Source: Chloroflexota bacterium
GTDB lineage: Bacteria; Chloroflexota; UBA11872; UBA12225
DNA length: 34,696 nucleotides
Direction of reading: 5' to 3'
Assembly (NCBI GenBank): GCA_016199265.1
Contig: JACQGX010000309.1
Span: forward strand, 1-34,696
Program-made: the position numbers and the translations under genes
Shown here: positions 7,476 through 16,907 of the stretch, one piece after another
How the letters are laid out: every line of letters begins with the position of its first letter
How positions within the stretch are numbered: position 1 is the first letter of the stretch
The notes under the pieces: model-generated
What the model was told of the DNA's origin: nothing
The model's input: only the letters and a program-made list of their open reading frames with translations
Databases searched by the model: none

Positions 7476-9240
7476 CGTTTGCGTGCGCCTCCGCGCGGCT
7501 TTGTCCCACGCTCATGTCCCAGATCTGGTTTAATTCCTTTAGATTCCGCTCGGAGGATCGCCATCGTGCCGCAAAGCAGTCGTGACGTCGTCATCCAGAT
7601 CGCCACTCCCCAGCCGGTGCCCCACTGGGCGCTGCTCGAGCGCCAGCTCCTTGCGGCGCAGGCGGCGGCGTGCGAGGCGTTCTTTGCCCGCTACTTCGAC
7701 GAGCGCGGCTACTTGCTCTGCGTGCCGCGCTGGAGCGGAGACGACGGGCCCGACGACGCCCTCGAGAACCTGCTCAACTGGACGATGCTCCACGCCCTCG
7801 GCGCGGACGACCGCATCCTGACGCTGTTCAAGAAGGGGATGGTAGGTCACTTTCGCCAATACACCGAGGCGAAGACGAGCGAGGTGCCCATGGGCCGCGA
7901 CGGCATGTATTACCAGGAGTTCCACGCCTGCTTCGACTGGCTGCACCACGGCGAGGCGTGGTCGCCGATCGTCCTCCACGGGCTTTCCGAGCCAGGCGAC
8001 CGCGCACTGGTGCGGCGCATGCGCCGCTGGGCGGGCATGTACATGGCCGACGACCCGCACATCCCCAACTACGACCCGGAGCACCGCGTCATTCGCTCCT
8101 TCTTTAACGGGTCGCGCGGTCCCCTGCTGCGCAAGGCAACGGCGCTCGACTGGGCCGGCGACCCGATCGACGTCGCCGGCCGGTTTCGGGCGGGGCACGG
8201 CGAGACCTCGTTTCAGGAGATGCTCGACCACTTCCGCGACTACACCGATGTCGTGGGCGACAACCCCATGAACCTCGGCGCCACCACACTCGGCTTCACC
8301 GCCTACGCGCTCACCGGCGAACCCAGATACCGCGATTGGGTGCTCGAGTACGTCGATGCCTGGGTCGAGCACACCGAGGCCAACAACGGCTTGATCCCCT
8401 CCAGCGTTGGGCTCGACGGGACGATCGACAGCGGCTACGGCTGGTACGGCGGCGTCTATGGCTGGGGGTTCAGCATCCTCCAGATCCCGTGGCGCGGGCA
8501 GGTGGCGCACCGCAACTCGATTTTCCAGCGCGCGGTCTACGGTTTCGGCAACGCCCTGCTGCTGACCGGCGAGCGGCGCTACGTCGACCTGTGGCGCCGC
8601 ATGCTCGACCTGGTCAACGCCAACAGCAAAGTCGAGGACGGTCGGACGCTGTACCCGCACCTCTACGGGCGGCTCGACCGGCTGGAGCGGCTGCGGCAGG
8701 GCGGCGCGATCGACGATCTGCCGCCGCAGGGGCCAGAGGGCTGGTACGAGTTTCGGCCCCAGAAGTTCGCGCCGGGCGCGCAGGAGCTCTACTACTGGAC
8801 GCTCGATCGCAGCGCGCTCGAGTTCCTGCCGCAGCAGCCACGATGGATCGCCTACCTAGACGGCGAAGATCCCGGCTATCCGGTGGCGGCGCTTCAAGCG
8901 GACCTCGAGCGGCTGCGGCTCAAGGTAGGGTCGATGCGCGCCGACACGCGCTCGCCGGACTGCACCATGTCCGACGATCCGAACCGCATGAACCCGGCGA
9001 CGACCGACGCGCTGGTCCAACTGATGCTCGGCGGTCTTCCGGTGGGGCGTACCGGGTACCCGCTGCATTGCCGGCTTCGCTACTTCGACCCGGCGCGGCG
9101 CCGCGCGGGACTGCCGGAAGACGTCGCGGCGTTGGTCGAGCGCATCGCCGAGAACGAGGTCACGGTGACCTTGGTGAACCTGAGTCCGGTGCACGAGCGG
9201 ACGGTGATCGCCCAGGGCGGCGCCTACGCCGAGCACCAGA

Positions 9241-10440
<1,200 letters not shown>

Positions 10441-10502
10441 TAGCAGAGCTCCTTCCCTTGCGGGCGGGGCCCCGAAAGACGAAGCGCCCGCACCGATCGT
10501 GA

Positions 10503-10571
10503 TGCGAGCGCCGTTTAATTCGCTGAGCCTGACCGACGGCCTCGAGGCCGCGGACGCAACGCTCCTCAGCG
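10503..10571 (-). ncRNA. SAH riboswitch in the ahcY leader
   Basis: Read on the minus strand, the leader begins CGCTGAGGAGCGTTGCG, continues through a GGCCTCGAGGCC stem to GGTCAGGCTCAGCG, and ends AAACGGCGCTCGCA. These are the conserved blocks of the SAH riboswitch: GAGGAGCG-TGC, CAGGCTC and AACGGCGCTC. P1 is formed by CGCTGAG (10571-10565) with CTCAGCG (10527-10521). GAGCG near the 5' end can pair with CGCTC at the 3' end as the pseudoknot. These RNAs sense S-adenosylhomocysteine and turn on its recycling genes, which fits ahcY directly downstream. A 7-bp stem (10460-10466 with 10485-10491) near the ribosome binding site could be part of the switching platform. Confidence 0.9.
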
Positions 10572-10577
10572 GGACCG

Positions 10578-10583
10578 ATTGTA
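10578..10583 (-). promoter_or_regulatory. -10 box of the riboswitch-ahcY promoter
   Basis: TACAAT on the minus strand lies 7 bases before the first base of the riboswitch P1 stem, which places transcription start at about 10571. No convincing -35 box is seen at 17 bases. Confidence 0.6.
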
Positions 10584-10612
10584 GCGCATACCCACTGATA
10601 CCGAGCAGGTAG

Positions 10613-10684
10613 CCGTGAAGCCGCGCTGCCTGAGTCCCTCAGTGAGCGTGAGGTCGACGCACTCGTCCAGCTAAGCCGGCGGCG
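10613..10684 (-). pseudogene. Scrap of a DUF5615 toxin gene
   Basis: These 72 bases match 16389-16460, the start of the intact DUF5615 gene, with only 3 differences. Read on the minus strand they encode [19 protein letters not shown]. The ATG and the rest of the gene are absent. The scrap lies between the ahcY promoter and the Clp_N gene promoter. Confidence 0.85.
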
Positions 10685-10701
10685 CGGCTGCCCGTGGCCT
10701 C

Positions 10702-10730
10702 TTGACTCATACGCGTAATTGGAGTAGAGT
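10702..10730 (+). promoter_or_regulatory. Sigma-70 type promoter of the Clp_N gene
   Basis: TTGACT at 10702-10707, a 17-base spacer, and TAGAGT at 10725-10730. It lies about 45 bases before the ATG at 10777, which has AGAGGAGG 7 bases upstream. No CtsR-type heptad repeat is visible. Confidence 0.7.
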
Positions 10731-10776
10731 CAGACGAGTAATTCAGTTACACGTCGACTGTAGAGGAGGCTATCCC

Positions 10777-11778
10777 ATGAGTGATTCTGCTAAGGAACCC
10801 CAGCGAGGCGACCGGCCGGCCGAGCCAATGGAGCCGCAAGTTGGAGCGGAGGGCGCGCCGGGGCCGGAGGCGAAGCTGGCCAAAGAAACGCCCATCAAGT
10901 TGCGCGAGCGCTTCCTCGCCCTCGCGAGTCAGGCGCTCGCCGGTGGTGTGGTCCCGCGCCAAGCCGGCAAAGGATCTTGGAGCGCGCGGTTCGACAGGTT
11001 CACCGAGCGCGCGAAGAAGGTGCTCGTCCTCGCACAGGAAGAAGCCAAGCGCTTCAACCACAACTACATCGGCACCGAACACCTGCTCCTGGGGCTCGTT
11101 CGCGAACGTGAGGGCGTGGGCGGGAAGGTGCTGGCCAACCTCGGCGTCGAGCTCGATCAGGTCCGCTCAAACGTGGAGTTCATCATCGGACGCGGCGATC
11201 GCCCGGTGACCGGAGACATCAGCTTGACGCCGCGCTCCAAGAAAGTCATGGAGTTGGCCGTCGACGAGGCACGCCGCCTGAACCACAACTACGTCGGGAC
11301 CGAGCACCTTCTGCTGGGGCTCGTCCGCGAGGGTGAAGGCATCGCCGCCGGTGTACTGGAGAGCATGGGGGTCACGATGGACAGCGTGCGAAACGAGGTG
11401 ATGAACGCCGTCGAGCCGGGGCAGGGGAAACCGCTCGAGGAAGGCGCTAGCCCAAAGGACAACGTCATCACCTGCCGCATCAACTCCGACGACCTTGACG
11501 CCATCGACGCGCTCGTGGAAGCCGGCATCCGCTCCACGCGCAGCGACGCCGCTTCGTGGCTGATCCACGCCGGAATCGAAGCCAATCTTGACCTCTTCGA
11601 CAAGGTGTACGCCACCGTCGCCGACATCCGCCGTCTGCGCGAGGCCGCGCAAGTTTTGGCGAAGGAGCTTGAGAACAAGCGCTGGCCCTCCGCGGCGCCC
11701 GAGCCGCCGCCAGATAAGGCGGAAAAGAGCCGTGACGGCAGCGGCGGCGCCGAGCCGCCCGCACCGGCCAGCGCCTAA
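10777..11778 (+). CDS. Stand-alone double Clp_N domain protein with ribbon-helix-helix-like tail
   Basis: A 333-residue protein. Residues 1-70 are a polar, probably disordered leader. Residues 73-138 and 148-213 are two Clp_N repeats (FTERAKKVLVLAQEEAKRFNHNYIGTEHLLLGLV, and the matching PRSKKVMELAVDEARRLNHNYVGTEHLLLGLV), the substrate- or adaptor-binding module of ClpC/ClpA. No AAA+ ATPase domain follows. Residues 229-270 (VITCRINSDDLDAIDALVEAG...RSDAASWLIHAGIEAN) resemble a CopG-type ribbon-helix-helix fold, followed by a short helix and a Pro-rich acidic end. It may tether substrates, or act as a regulator sensed by Clp machinery; its role is unknown. A good promoter and a strong ribosome binding site argue that it is expressed. 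A perfect inverted repeat begins 20 bases after its stop. Confidence 0.85.
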   Translation: MSDSAKEPQRGDRPAEPMEPQVGAEGAPGPEAKLAKETPIKLRERFLALASQALAGGVVPRQAGKGSWSARFDRFTERAKKVLVLAQEEAKRFNHNYIGTEHLLLGLVREREGVGGKVLANLGVELDQVRSNVEFIIGRGDRPVTGDISLTPRSKKVMELAVDEARRLNHNYVGTEHLLLGLVREGEGIAAGVLESMGVTMDSVRNEVMNAVEPGQGKPLEEGASPKDNVITCRINSDDLDAIDALVEAGIRSTRSDAASWLIHAGIEANLDLFDKVYATVADIRRLREAAQVLAKELENKRWPSAAPEPPPDKAEKSRDGSGGAEPPAPASA

Positions 11779-11797
11779 TACGACCACGAGACTTTGC

Positions 11798-11866
11798 CAT
11801 GCTGGACGGAGGGAAGAATCCGTTGTACCAGCCGAGGAGTACGGATTCTTCCCTCCGTCCAGCATG
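11798..11866. repeat. Perfect 26-bp inverted repeat element
   Basis: Arms 11798-11823 and 11841-11866 are exactly complementary around a 17-base loop. The arm core ATGCTGGACGGAGGGAAGAATC matches the dispersed repeat core at 27047-27068 at 16 of 22 positions, so the element looks like two copies of that repeat family facing each other. It may end transcription of the Clp_N gene as a stable hairpin, but no T-run follows. No target-site duplication is obvious. The gap 11779-12057 holds nothing else that I recognise. Confidence 0.95.
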
Positions 11867-12057
11867 ATAGGGGTTACATCCGACACCAGGTGAGAGTCTC
11901 GTTGTCACATTAGGTCTTCGTACGGAGAGCCCCATTACCGTTCGGCTGATGATGGGTACCGAGAACGGTTTCCAGTTAGAAACGCCGCGACTGGGCCGCT
12001 ACGGCAAGCGGTCGTCTGTGGACGGGCTGAAGCTGTGAGGGTCGCGAGAGCACCACA

Positions 12058-13995
12058 ATGGTCAAGCGCTTCAGCGTAAAGCGGTGGCTTCGGCACCCAC
12101 GAACGCGGCGTGTGCTGCCGTCCTCGCTTCGGGACCGCATGTGGATCGTGGGCGAGGCGGTGAGGATGCGTCCGGCGCTGACGGCCGCCGCGCTGGTGAT
12201 GATCCTGCTCAGCACCGCGCTGCCGTTGGCGTCGATCGTGGCGACCGGATTTCTGGTCGGCGCGGTGCCGGCGGCCGTGCGGGACGGACTGCACTCGCCG
12301 GCTGGGCGGCGCGCCTTGGAGGGGCTCGCCTTTCTCGCGGCAACCCTGGTCGCTGGCCGGCTCGTGGCGCCCGTTCGGTCGACGATCGCCGCGGCGCTCA
12401 AGCTGGACGTCGACGCGCGGATGGAGCAGCGGGTGATGCAGGCCGTCAGTGCGCCGCCCGGCATCGCCCACCTGGAAGACCCGGCGACGCTCGACCGCAT
12501 CAGCATGGCCCAGGGCATTGGCACCGCCCAGCATACCCCCGGCGACGTCGCAGCCGCGCTTATCGAGAAAGCCCCGCTCTGGCTGCAGGGGCTGGGCTCG
12601 GCGGTCATCGTCGCCCGCTTCCACTGGTGGCTCGCACCGGTACTCCTCGCTGCCTGGCTGTGGGCAACGGACACGGGTCGCCGCGAGCTCATAAACACGG
12701 CGGCCGCCGCGGCCCGCACCACCCGCGCCGTGCGCCGGGCCGGCTATCTGCGCGACCTCGCCCTGCAGCCGACCGTCGCCCGCGAGCTCCGCATCTACGG
12801 CCTCGGCGACTGGCTGATCGAGCGCTTCTCATCCGAGTGGCTGCGCGCGATGGTGCCGATCTGGCAGGAGCGGTGGCAGGGCAACCGCGCCCTGGTCGTT
12901 TCCGCGCTGCCGGCCGTGCTCGCCCAGAGCTTCGCCTACGCCCTCGTCGGCTGGGCCGGCGCCCGGGGCGAGGTGGGCCTCGGCGACCTGGCGCTCTACC
13001 TCGGCGCGATCGGGGGCATCGGCATGAGCCTCGGCACCCGCAGCGCGGCCGACTACGGGCTCGCGTACGGGACCGCGGCCGTGCCCGCCCTGCGCAGGCT
13101 CGAAGCGGCGCCCGCGCCGAGACCCGCGTCACCGGCAGCACCGGATACCGATAAACTGACAGCGGCTCTGCCGCCCCACCTCTGCAATGGGATTCGGCTG
13201 GAGGGCGTGCGCTTCCACTACCCCGGCCGCGAGCACGAGGTGCTATCCGATCTCAATCTCTTCATTCCGGCCGGTCACTCGCTCGCCATCGTCGGCGCCA
13301 ACGGCGCCGGGAAGACCACCCTGATCAAGCTCCTGTGCCGCCTGTACGACCCGACCCGAGGCCGCATCATGACCGATTGCGCCGACCTCCGCACCGTCGA
13401 TCCACGGATCTGGCGGTCACACGTCTCGGCCATCTTCCAGGATTTCGTCCAGTATGCGCTGCCGGCGCGGGACAATATCGGCTTTGGCGCCATCGAGGCA
13501 GCCGGCGACGGTGATCGGGTGGCCGAGGCGGCGCGCCGGGCGGGCGCGGACAGCTTGATTGAAGGATTGCCCCGCGGGTGGGACACGGTCCTCTCGCGCC
13601 GGTTCGCCGGCGGCGTCGACCTCTCCGGCGGCCAATGGCAGCGGATCGCCCTGGCGCGGGCGCTGTTCGGCGCCCATGCCGGCGCCGATGTCCTGATTCT
13701 CGATGATCCAACGGCCAATCTCGACGTCCGGGCCGAGGCCGAGCTCTACGACCGTTTCCTCGACATCACCGCCGGCCTCACCACCATCCTCATCTCCCAT
13801 CGCTTCTCGACCGTGCGGCGCGCCGACCGCATCTGCGTCCTCGAGCGCGGCCGTATCGTCGAGGAGGGCATGCACGAAGAGCTGGTCGCCGCCGGAGGAC
13901 GCTCCGCCCACATGTTCGCGCTCCAGGCATCGTGCTTCGTCGAGGATGCCGCCGCCACGCCGCAGACGCGGGTGGCGGGAGGCGGCGATGCGTAA
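12058..13995 (+). CDS. ABC exporter half-transporter, degenerate ATP site
   Basis: A 645-residue membrane-plus-ATPase fusion. The N-terminal half has about six hydrophobic segments (first ones near 42-68 and 88-105) forming a type I exporter membrane domain. The ATPase half has Walker A GANGAGKTT (about 413-421), a Q-loop in IFQDF, signature LSGGQWQR (about 522-529), Walker B VLILDDPTANLD (about 543-555), and switch His in SHRFSTVR. The residue after the Walker B Asp is Asp instead of the catalytic Glu, as in the degenerate site of heterodimeric exporters. Its stop overlaps the start of the partner gene by 8 bases. The ATG at 12058 has only a weak upstream GAGG; a later start is possible. The substrate is unknown; no peptide or protease domain is seen. 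Confidence 0.88.
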   Translation: MVKRFSVKRWLRHPRTRRVLPSSLRDRMWIVGEAVRMRPALTAAALVMILLSTALPLASIVATGFLVGAVPAAVRDGLHSPAGRRALEGLAFLAATLVAGRLVAPVRSTIAAALKLDVDARMEQRVMQAVSAPPGIAHLEDPATLDRISMAQGIGTAQHTPGDVAAALIEKAPLWLQGLGSAVIVARFHWWLAPVLLAAWLWATDTGRRELINTAAAAARTTRAVRRAGYLRDLALQPTVARELRIYGLGDWLIERFSSEWLRAMVPIWQERWQGNRALVVSALPAVLAQSFAYALVGWAGARGEVGLGDLALYLGAIGGIGMSLGTRSAADYGLAYGTAAVPALRRLEAAPAPRPASPAAPDTDKLTAALPPHLCNGIRLEGVRFHYPGREHEVLSDLNLFIPAGHSLAIVGANGAGKTTLIKLLCRLYDPTRGRIMTDCADLRTVDPRIWRSHVSAIFQDFVQYALPARDNIGFGAIEAAGDGDRVAEAARRAGADSLIEGLPRGWDTVLSRRFAGGVDLSGGQWQRIALARALFGAHAGADVLILDDPTANLDVRAEAELYDRFLDITAGLTTILISHRFSTVRRADRICVLERGRIVEEGMHEELVAAGGRSAHMFALQASCFVEDAAATPQTRVAGGGDA

Positions 13996-15852
13996 CCACC
14001 TGCGTGCGCTGGTGGTGCTGCTCGGCTTCAGCTTTCGCGCTGCGCCCCGCCAGGCGGCGGTGCTCTTCGCATCTCAGGCAATCGCCCAGGTCGCGGCGCT
14101 GGGTGCCGTGTACGGCGTCAAGCTGGTCATCGATGCCATCGTGCGCGGCGACGTCGACGGGGCGGTCGTGGCGGGGGTGTTCATCGCGCTGGCCGAGGGG
14201 ATCGCCTACATGCTCAGACGCCTCTTCTACCTGTCGAGGGAGGTTGAGGAGCGAGCGAGTCTGCTGATCGATCAGCGCCTGATGGCGCTGACCACCGGCA
14301 TCCCCGGCGTCGAGCACCACGAACGGCCGGAGTTCACCGACCAGGTGGAGCTGCTGCGCGCCCAGCGGGGGCGGCTGACGGCTCTGACCAACGCCGTCGT
14401 CAGCAACCTCGTCTCGGGCCTGCGGCTCGTCGGGGCAGCCGTCTTGCTGTCGGGCATCTCGCCGTGGCTCCTGCTGCTCGCCCTGCCCGGCGCGGCCTCC
14501 GTGCTGACCGGGCGCCGGGCCAGCCCGATCCTGGAACGAGCCCGCGAGGCGAGCGCGGAGGGGGACGCCTGCGGCAGCACCTCTTCGGCCTCGCCGCCTC
14601 GGCCGCCGCCGGCAAAGAGCTGCGCGTCTTCGAGCTTGGCGATGAGATCGCCGCCCGTCACCGCGCCGTCGTCGGGGAGATGACGCGCGAGCAGATGCGC
14701 GCGGAGTGGAAGAGCCGGTCAATCGAGCTCGCCAGGAGCGTGCTCTTCGCCGCGGGCTTCGTCGCCGCGGTCGCGTTCGTCGTGCTGCGCGCGGTCGACG
14801 GCCAGGCGACGGCGGGCGACGTGCTCCTGACCCTGCGGCTCGCCGGAGAACTGAACACCGCCATCGCGGGGATGACTGGCACCGCGACGTGGCTCCTCCA
14901 GGCGCTCAAGACCGCCGGTCGCTACCTCTGGCTGGTGGATTACGCCGCCCGGGCGACGGCGGCACTGGCTGCACCGGGCGAGCCGGCATCCGTGCCCGAC
15001 CGCCTGATGCGCGGCATCGAGCTCGAGCACGTCTCTTTCCGGTATCCGGGTGAATTCCGGAATGCGGGGGAGCGCATGCCGGAAGAGGGCCGGCCCCTGG
15101 GGACCGATCGGCTGGTGCTGGACGACGTTTCACTGTTCCTCCCCGCCGGCACCGTCGTGGCCTTCGTCGGCGAGAACGGCGCCGGGAAGACGACGCTCGT
15201 CAAACTGCTGTGCCGCTTCTACGAGCCGTGCACTCCCCCCGGCTCCACCCAGCCACCCGGCCGGATCGTTGTCGAGGGCGGCGACCTGCGCAACCTTGAC
15301 CCCAGCGAGTGGCGTCGCCGCATCAGCGCCGGCTTCCAGGACTTCTGCCGCTTCGAGTTCCTGGCGCGGGAGACGGTCGGTGTGGGCGACCTGCCGTACA
15401 TCGCCTCTGCCGCGCACGTGGAGGCCGCGCTCGGGCGCGCCGCCGCCGCCGACGTGCACGCGTCATTGCCGGCCGGGCTGGAGACGCAACTCGGCAAGGC
15501 CTGGGACAACGGGGTCGACCTCTCCGGCGGGCAGTGGCAGAAGCTGGCCCTGGCACGCGCCTTGATGCGCCCCGCGCCGCTGCTCACGGTGTTCGACGAG
15601 CCGACGGCCGCGCTGGACGCCGAGACCGAGCACACGCTGTTCAGCCGCATCGCCAGCACCGCCCGCAGCGCCGACCGACGCGGCTCCGTGACGATCCTCG
15701 TCTCGCATCGGTTCTCCACCGTGCGCATGGCCGACCGGATCGTCGTGCTGGAGCAGGGACGGATCGCCGAGCAGGGCACACACGAGGAACTGCTGCAGCG
15801 CGGCGGCATCTACGCGCGGCTCTACCGACTGCAGGCGAGCGCCTACCGGTAG
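13988..15852 (+). pseudogene. ABC exporter half-transporter partner, single frameshift
   Basis: The partner subunit starts at ATG 13988 inside the end of the first gene. Membrane segments include QAAVLFASQAIAQVAALGAVYGVKLVIDAIV and LVGAAVLLSGISPWLLLLALPGA. At about 14561-14567 the frame moves by one base: EASAEG continues as RLRQHLFGLAASAAAGKELRVFELGDE in the next frame, and one extra C would restore it. The rest is complete, with Walker A GENGAGKTT, LSGGQWQK, Walker B TVFDEPTAALD with the catalytic Glu, and SHRFSTVR. The joined product would be about 621 residues, the normal length. A region between strands of the ATPase domain (GEFRNAGERMPEEGRPLGTD) is a small insertion. A sequencing error is possible, because everything else is intact. 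If real, the exporter is dead, since this half carries the consensus catalytic Glu. Confidence 0.85.
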
Positions 15853-16038
15853 CTGCCTGGCCAGCGCGCGGCACACAGGAGGGACCCAGGCGCGCGCTGC
15901 CGGCTGGGCGCCCGGTTCTGTCTTTGCCGTGCTTGCTCCTGGCTAGACCGCGTGCATGTCTGCGCACATGCTGGAGGGGCAGTATAGGAAGGCGTCACCT
16001 AGACCTGCAATATCGTGGCGACAGGCTGTGTGGGTGTG

Positions 16039-16467
16039 CTACTGCTGGCCGAGCGCGTGCCGGACCTCGTCCTCGGAGTAGCCGGGTAGGCGAAAGCTCT
16101 GAGTTAGCACCATCTGAAGATCGCCCCATTTGAAGAGCTTGGAGCGGTAGTCCTGCTGCCCAATCCAGTCCAGCATCATGGCAGCGCGCAGGGTGAGCCT
16201 GGAGATGGGGCCGGTATCCGGAAGGAGAATGATCCCACCGTGCGAGATGTCCCGGCTCCGAAACGTCCGATGCCAGCGTTCGAAGTGACGAATGTTGTGC
16301 GAAACGATGATCCAGCCGTGGCGTGTCGCGTGGAGGATCTGCTCGTCGTCATCCCGGCCGAGTTGACCCTCGTCAAGTGCCGCTGTGACCGTGAAGCCGC
16401 GCAGCCTGAGTCCCTCAGTGAGCGTGAGGTCGACGCATTCGTCCAGATAAGCCGGCGGCGCTGCCAT
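16039..16467 (-). CDS. DUF5615 PIN-like toxin
   Basis: A 142-residue protein beginning [19 protein letters not shown], with the Asp-Glu pair (9-10) typical of DUF5615 PIN-like nucleases. DDDEQILHATRHGWIIVSHNIRHF follows (about 39-62). The usual T-x-D-x-DF strand reads SHNIRHF, so at least one acidic metal ligand is replaced and activity may be weak. It is paired with a DUF433 antitoxin upstream, and the genes overlap in TGATG. A 72-base copy of its start lies at 10613-10684. The module probably acts as a type II toxin-antitoxin pair that targets RNA. Confidence 0.8.
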   Translation of the reverse strand: MAAPPAYLDECVDLTLTEGLRLRGFTVTAALDEGQLGRDDDEQILHATRHGWIIVSHNIRHFERWHRTFRSRDISHGGIILLPDTGPISRLTLRAAMMLDWIGQQDYRSKLFKWGDLQMVLTQSFRLPGYSEDEVRHALGQQ

Positions 16468-16742
16468 CAGTCTTCGGCAGCGGCCTCGTTCTCCCGGATG
16501 TGCCGGTCGATCTCCGTGCGGTTCGCCTCGTAGAAGGCCAGCGCCGCCTCGACCGCCTCGGGGGTCAGGCGGTAGGCCTCACAGACACGCGCCAAGTCAC
16601 GGTAGCGCCGGTGGCTAATGACGACAGATCGCACCGGGATACGCGTGCCGCGGATCGTCGGCTCTCCCCCCAGTATCTTGGGGTTACGGACGACCTGTGG
16701 GGCCTCCGCTGTGGTCGTATCGGTCTGTCGCGCAAGCGCCAT
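16467..16742 (-). CDS. DUF433 antitoxin
   Basis: A 91-residue protein with the DUF433 core VRNPKILGGEPTIRGTRIPVRSVV (about 18-41) and a helical end LTPEAVEAALAFYEANRTEIDRHIRENE. DUF433 proteins bind DNA through a helix-turn-helix and neutralise a PIN-like DUF5615 partner, here encoded immediately downstream with a one-base overlap. No clear ribosome binding site precedes the ATG; AT-rich bases about 20-30 bases upstream (TAGAAT on the minus strand) could be a -10 box, so a short or leaderless message is possible. Confidence 0.85.
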   Translation of the reverse strand: MALARQTDTTTAEAPQVVRNPKILGGEPTIRGTRIPVRSVVISHRRYRDLARVCEAYRLTPEAVEAALAFYEANRTEIDRHIRENEAAAED

Positions 16743-16907
16743 TGGGAAACTCTATTCGATGTCGAGGGATATTCTACCGGGCCAGCACCAGGCCGAACTG
16801 GTGTCGAGCTGATGGCGCGGCGCCGAGCAGGCGCCCGGGCGATCGGGGTTTGGGGCAGCGCCCTAGCGATCGAGGTCGCACCGAGCGTGAGGCGCTTCGC
16901 CCCCGGC

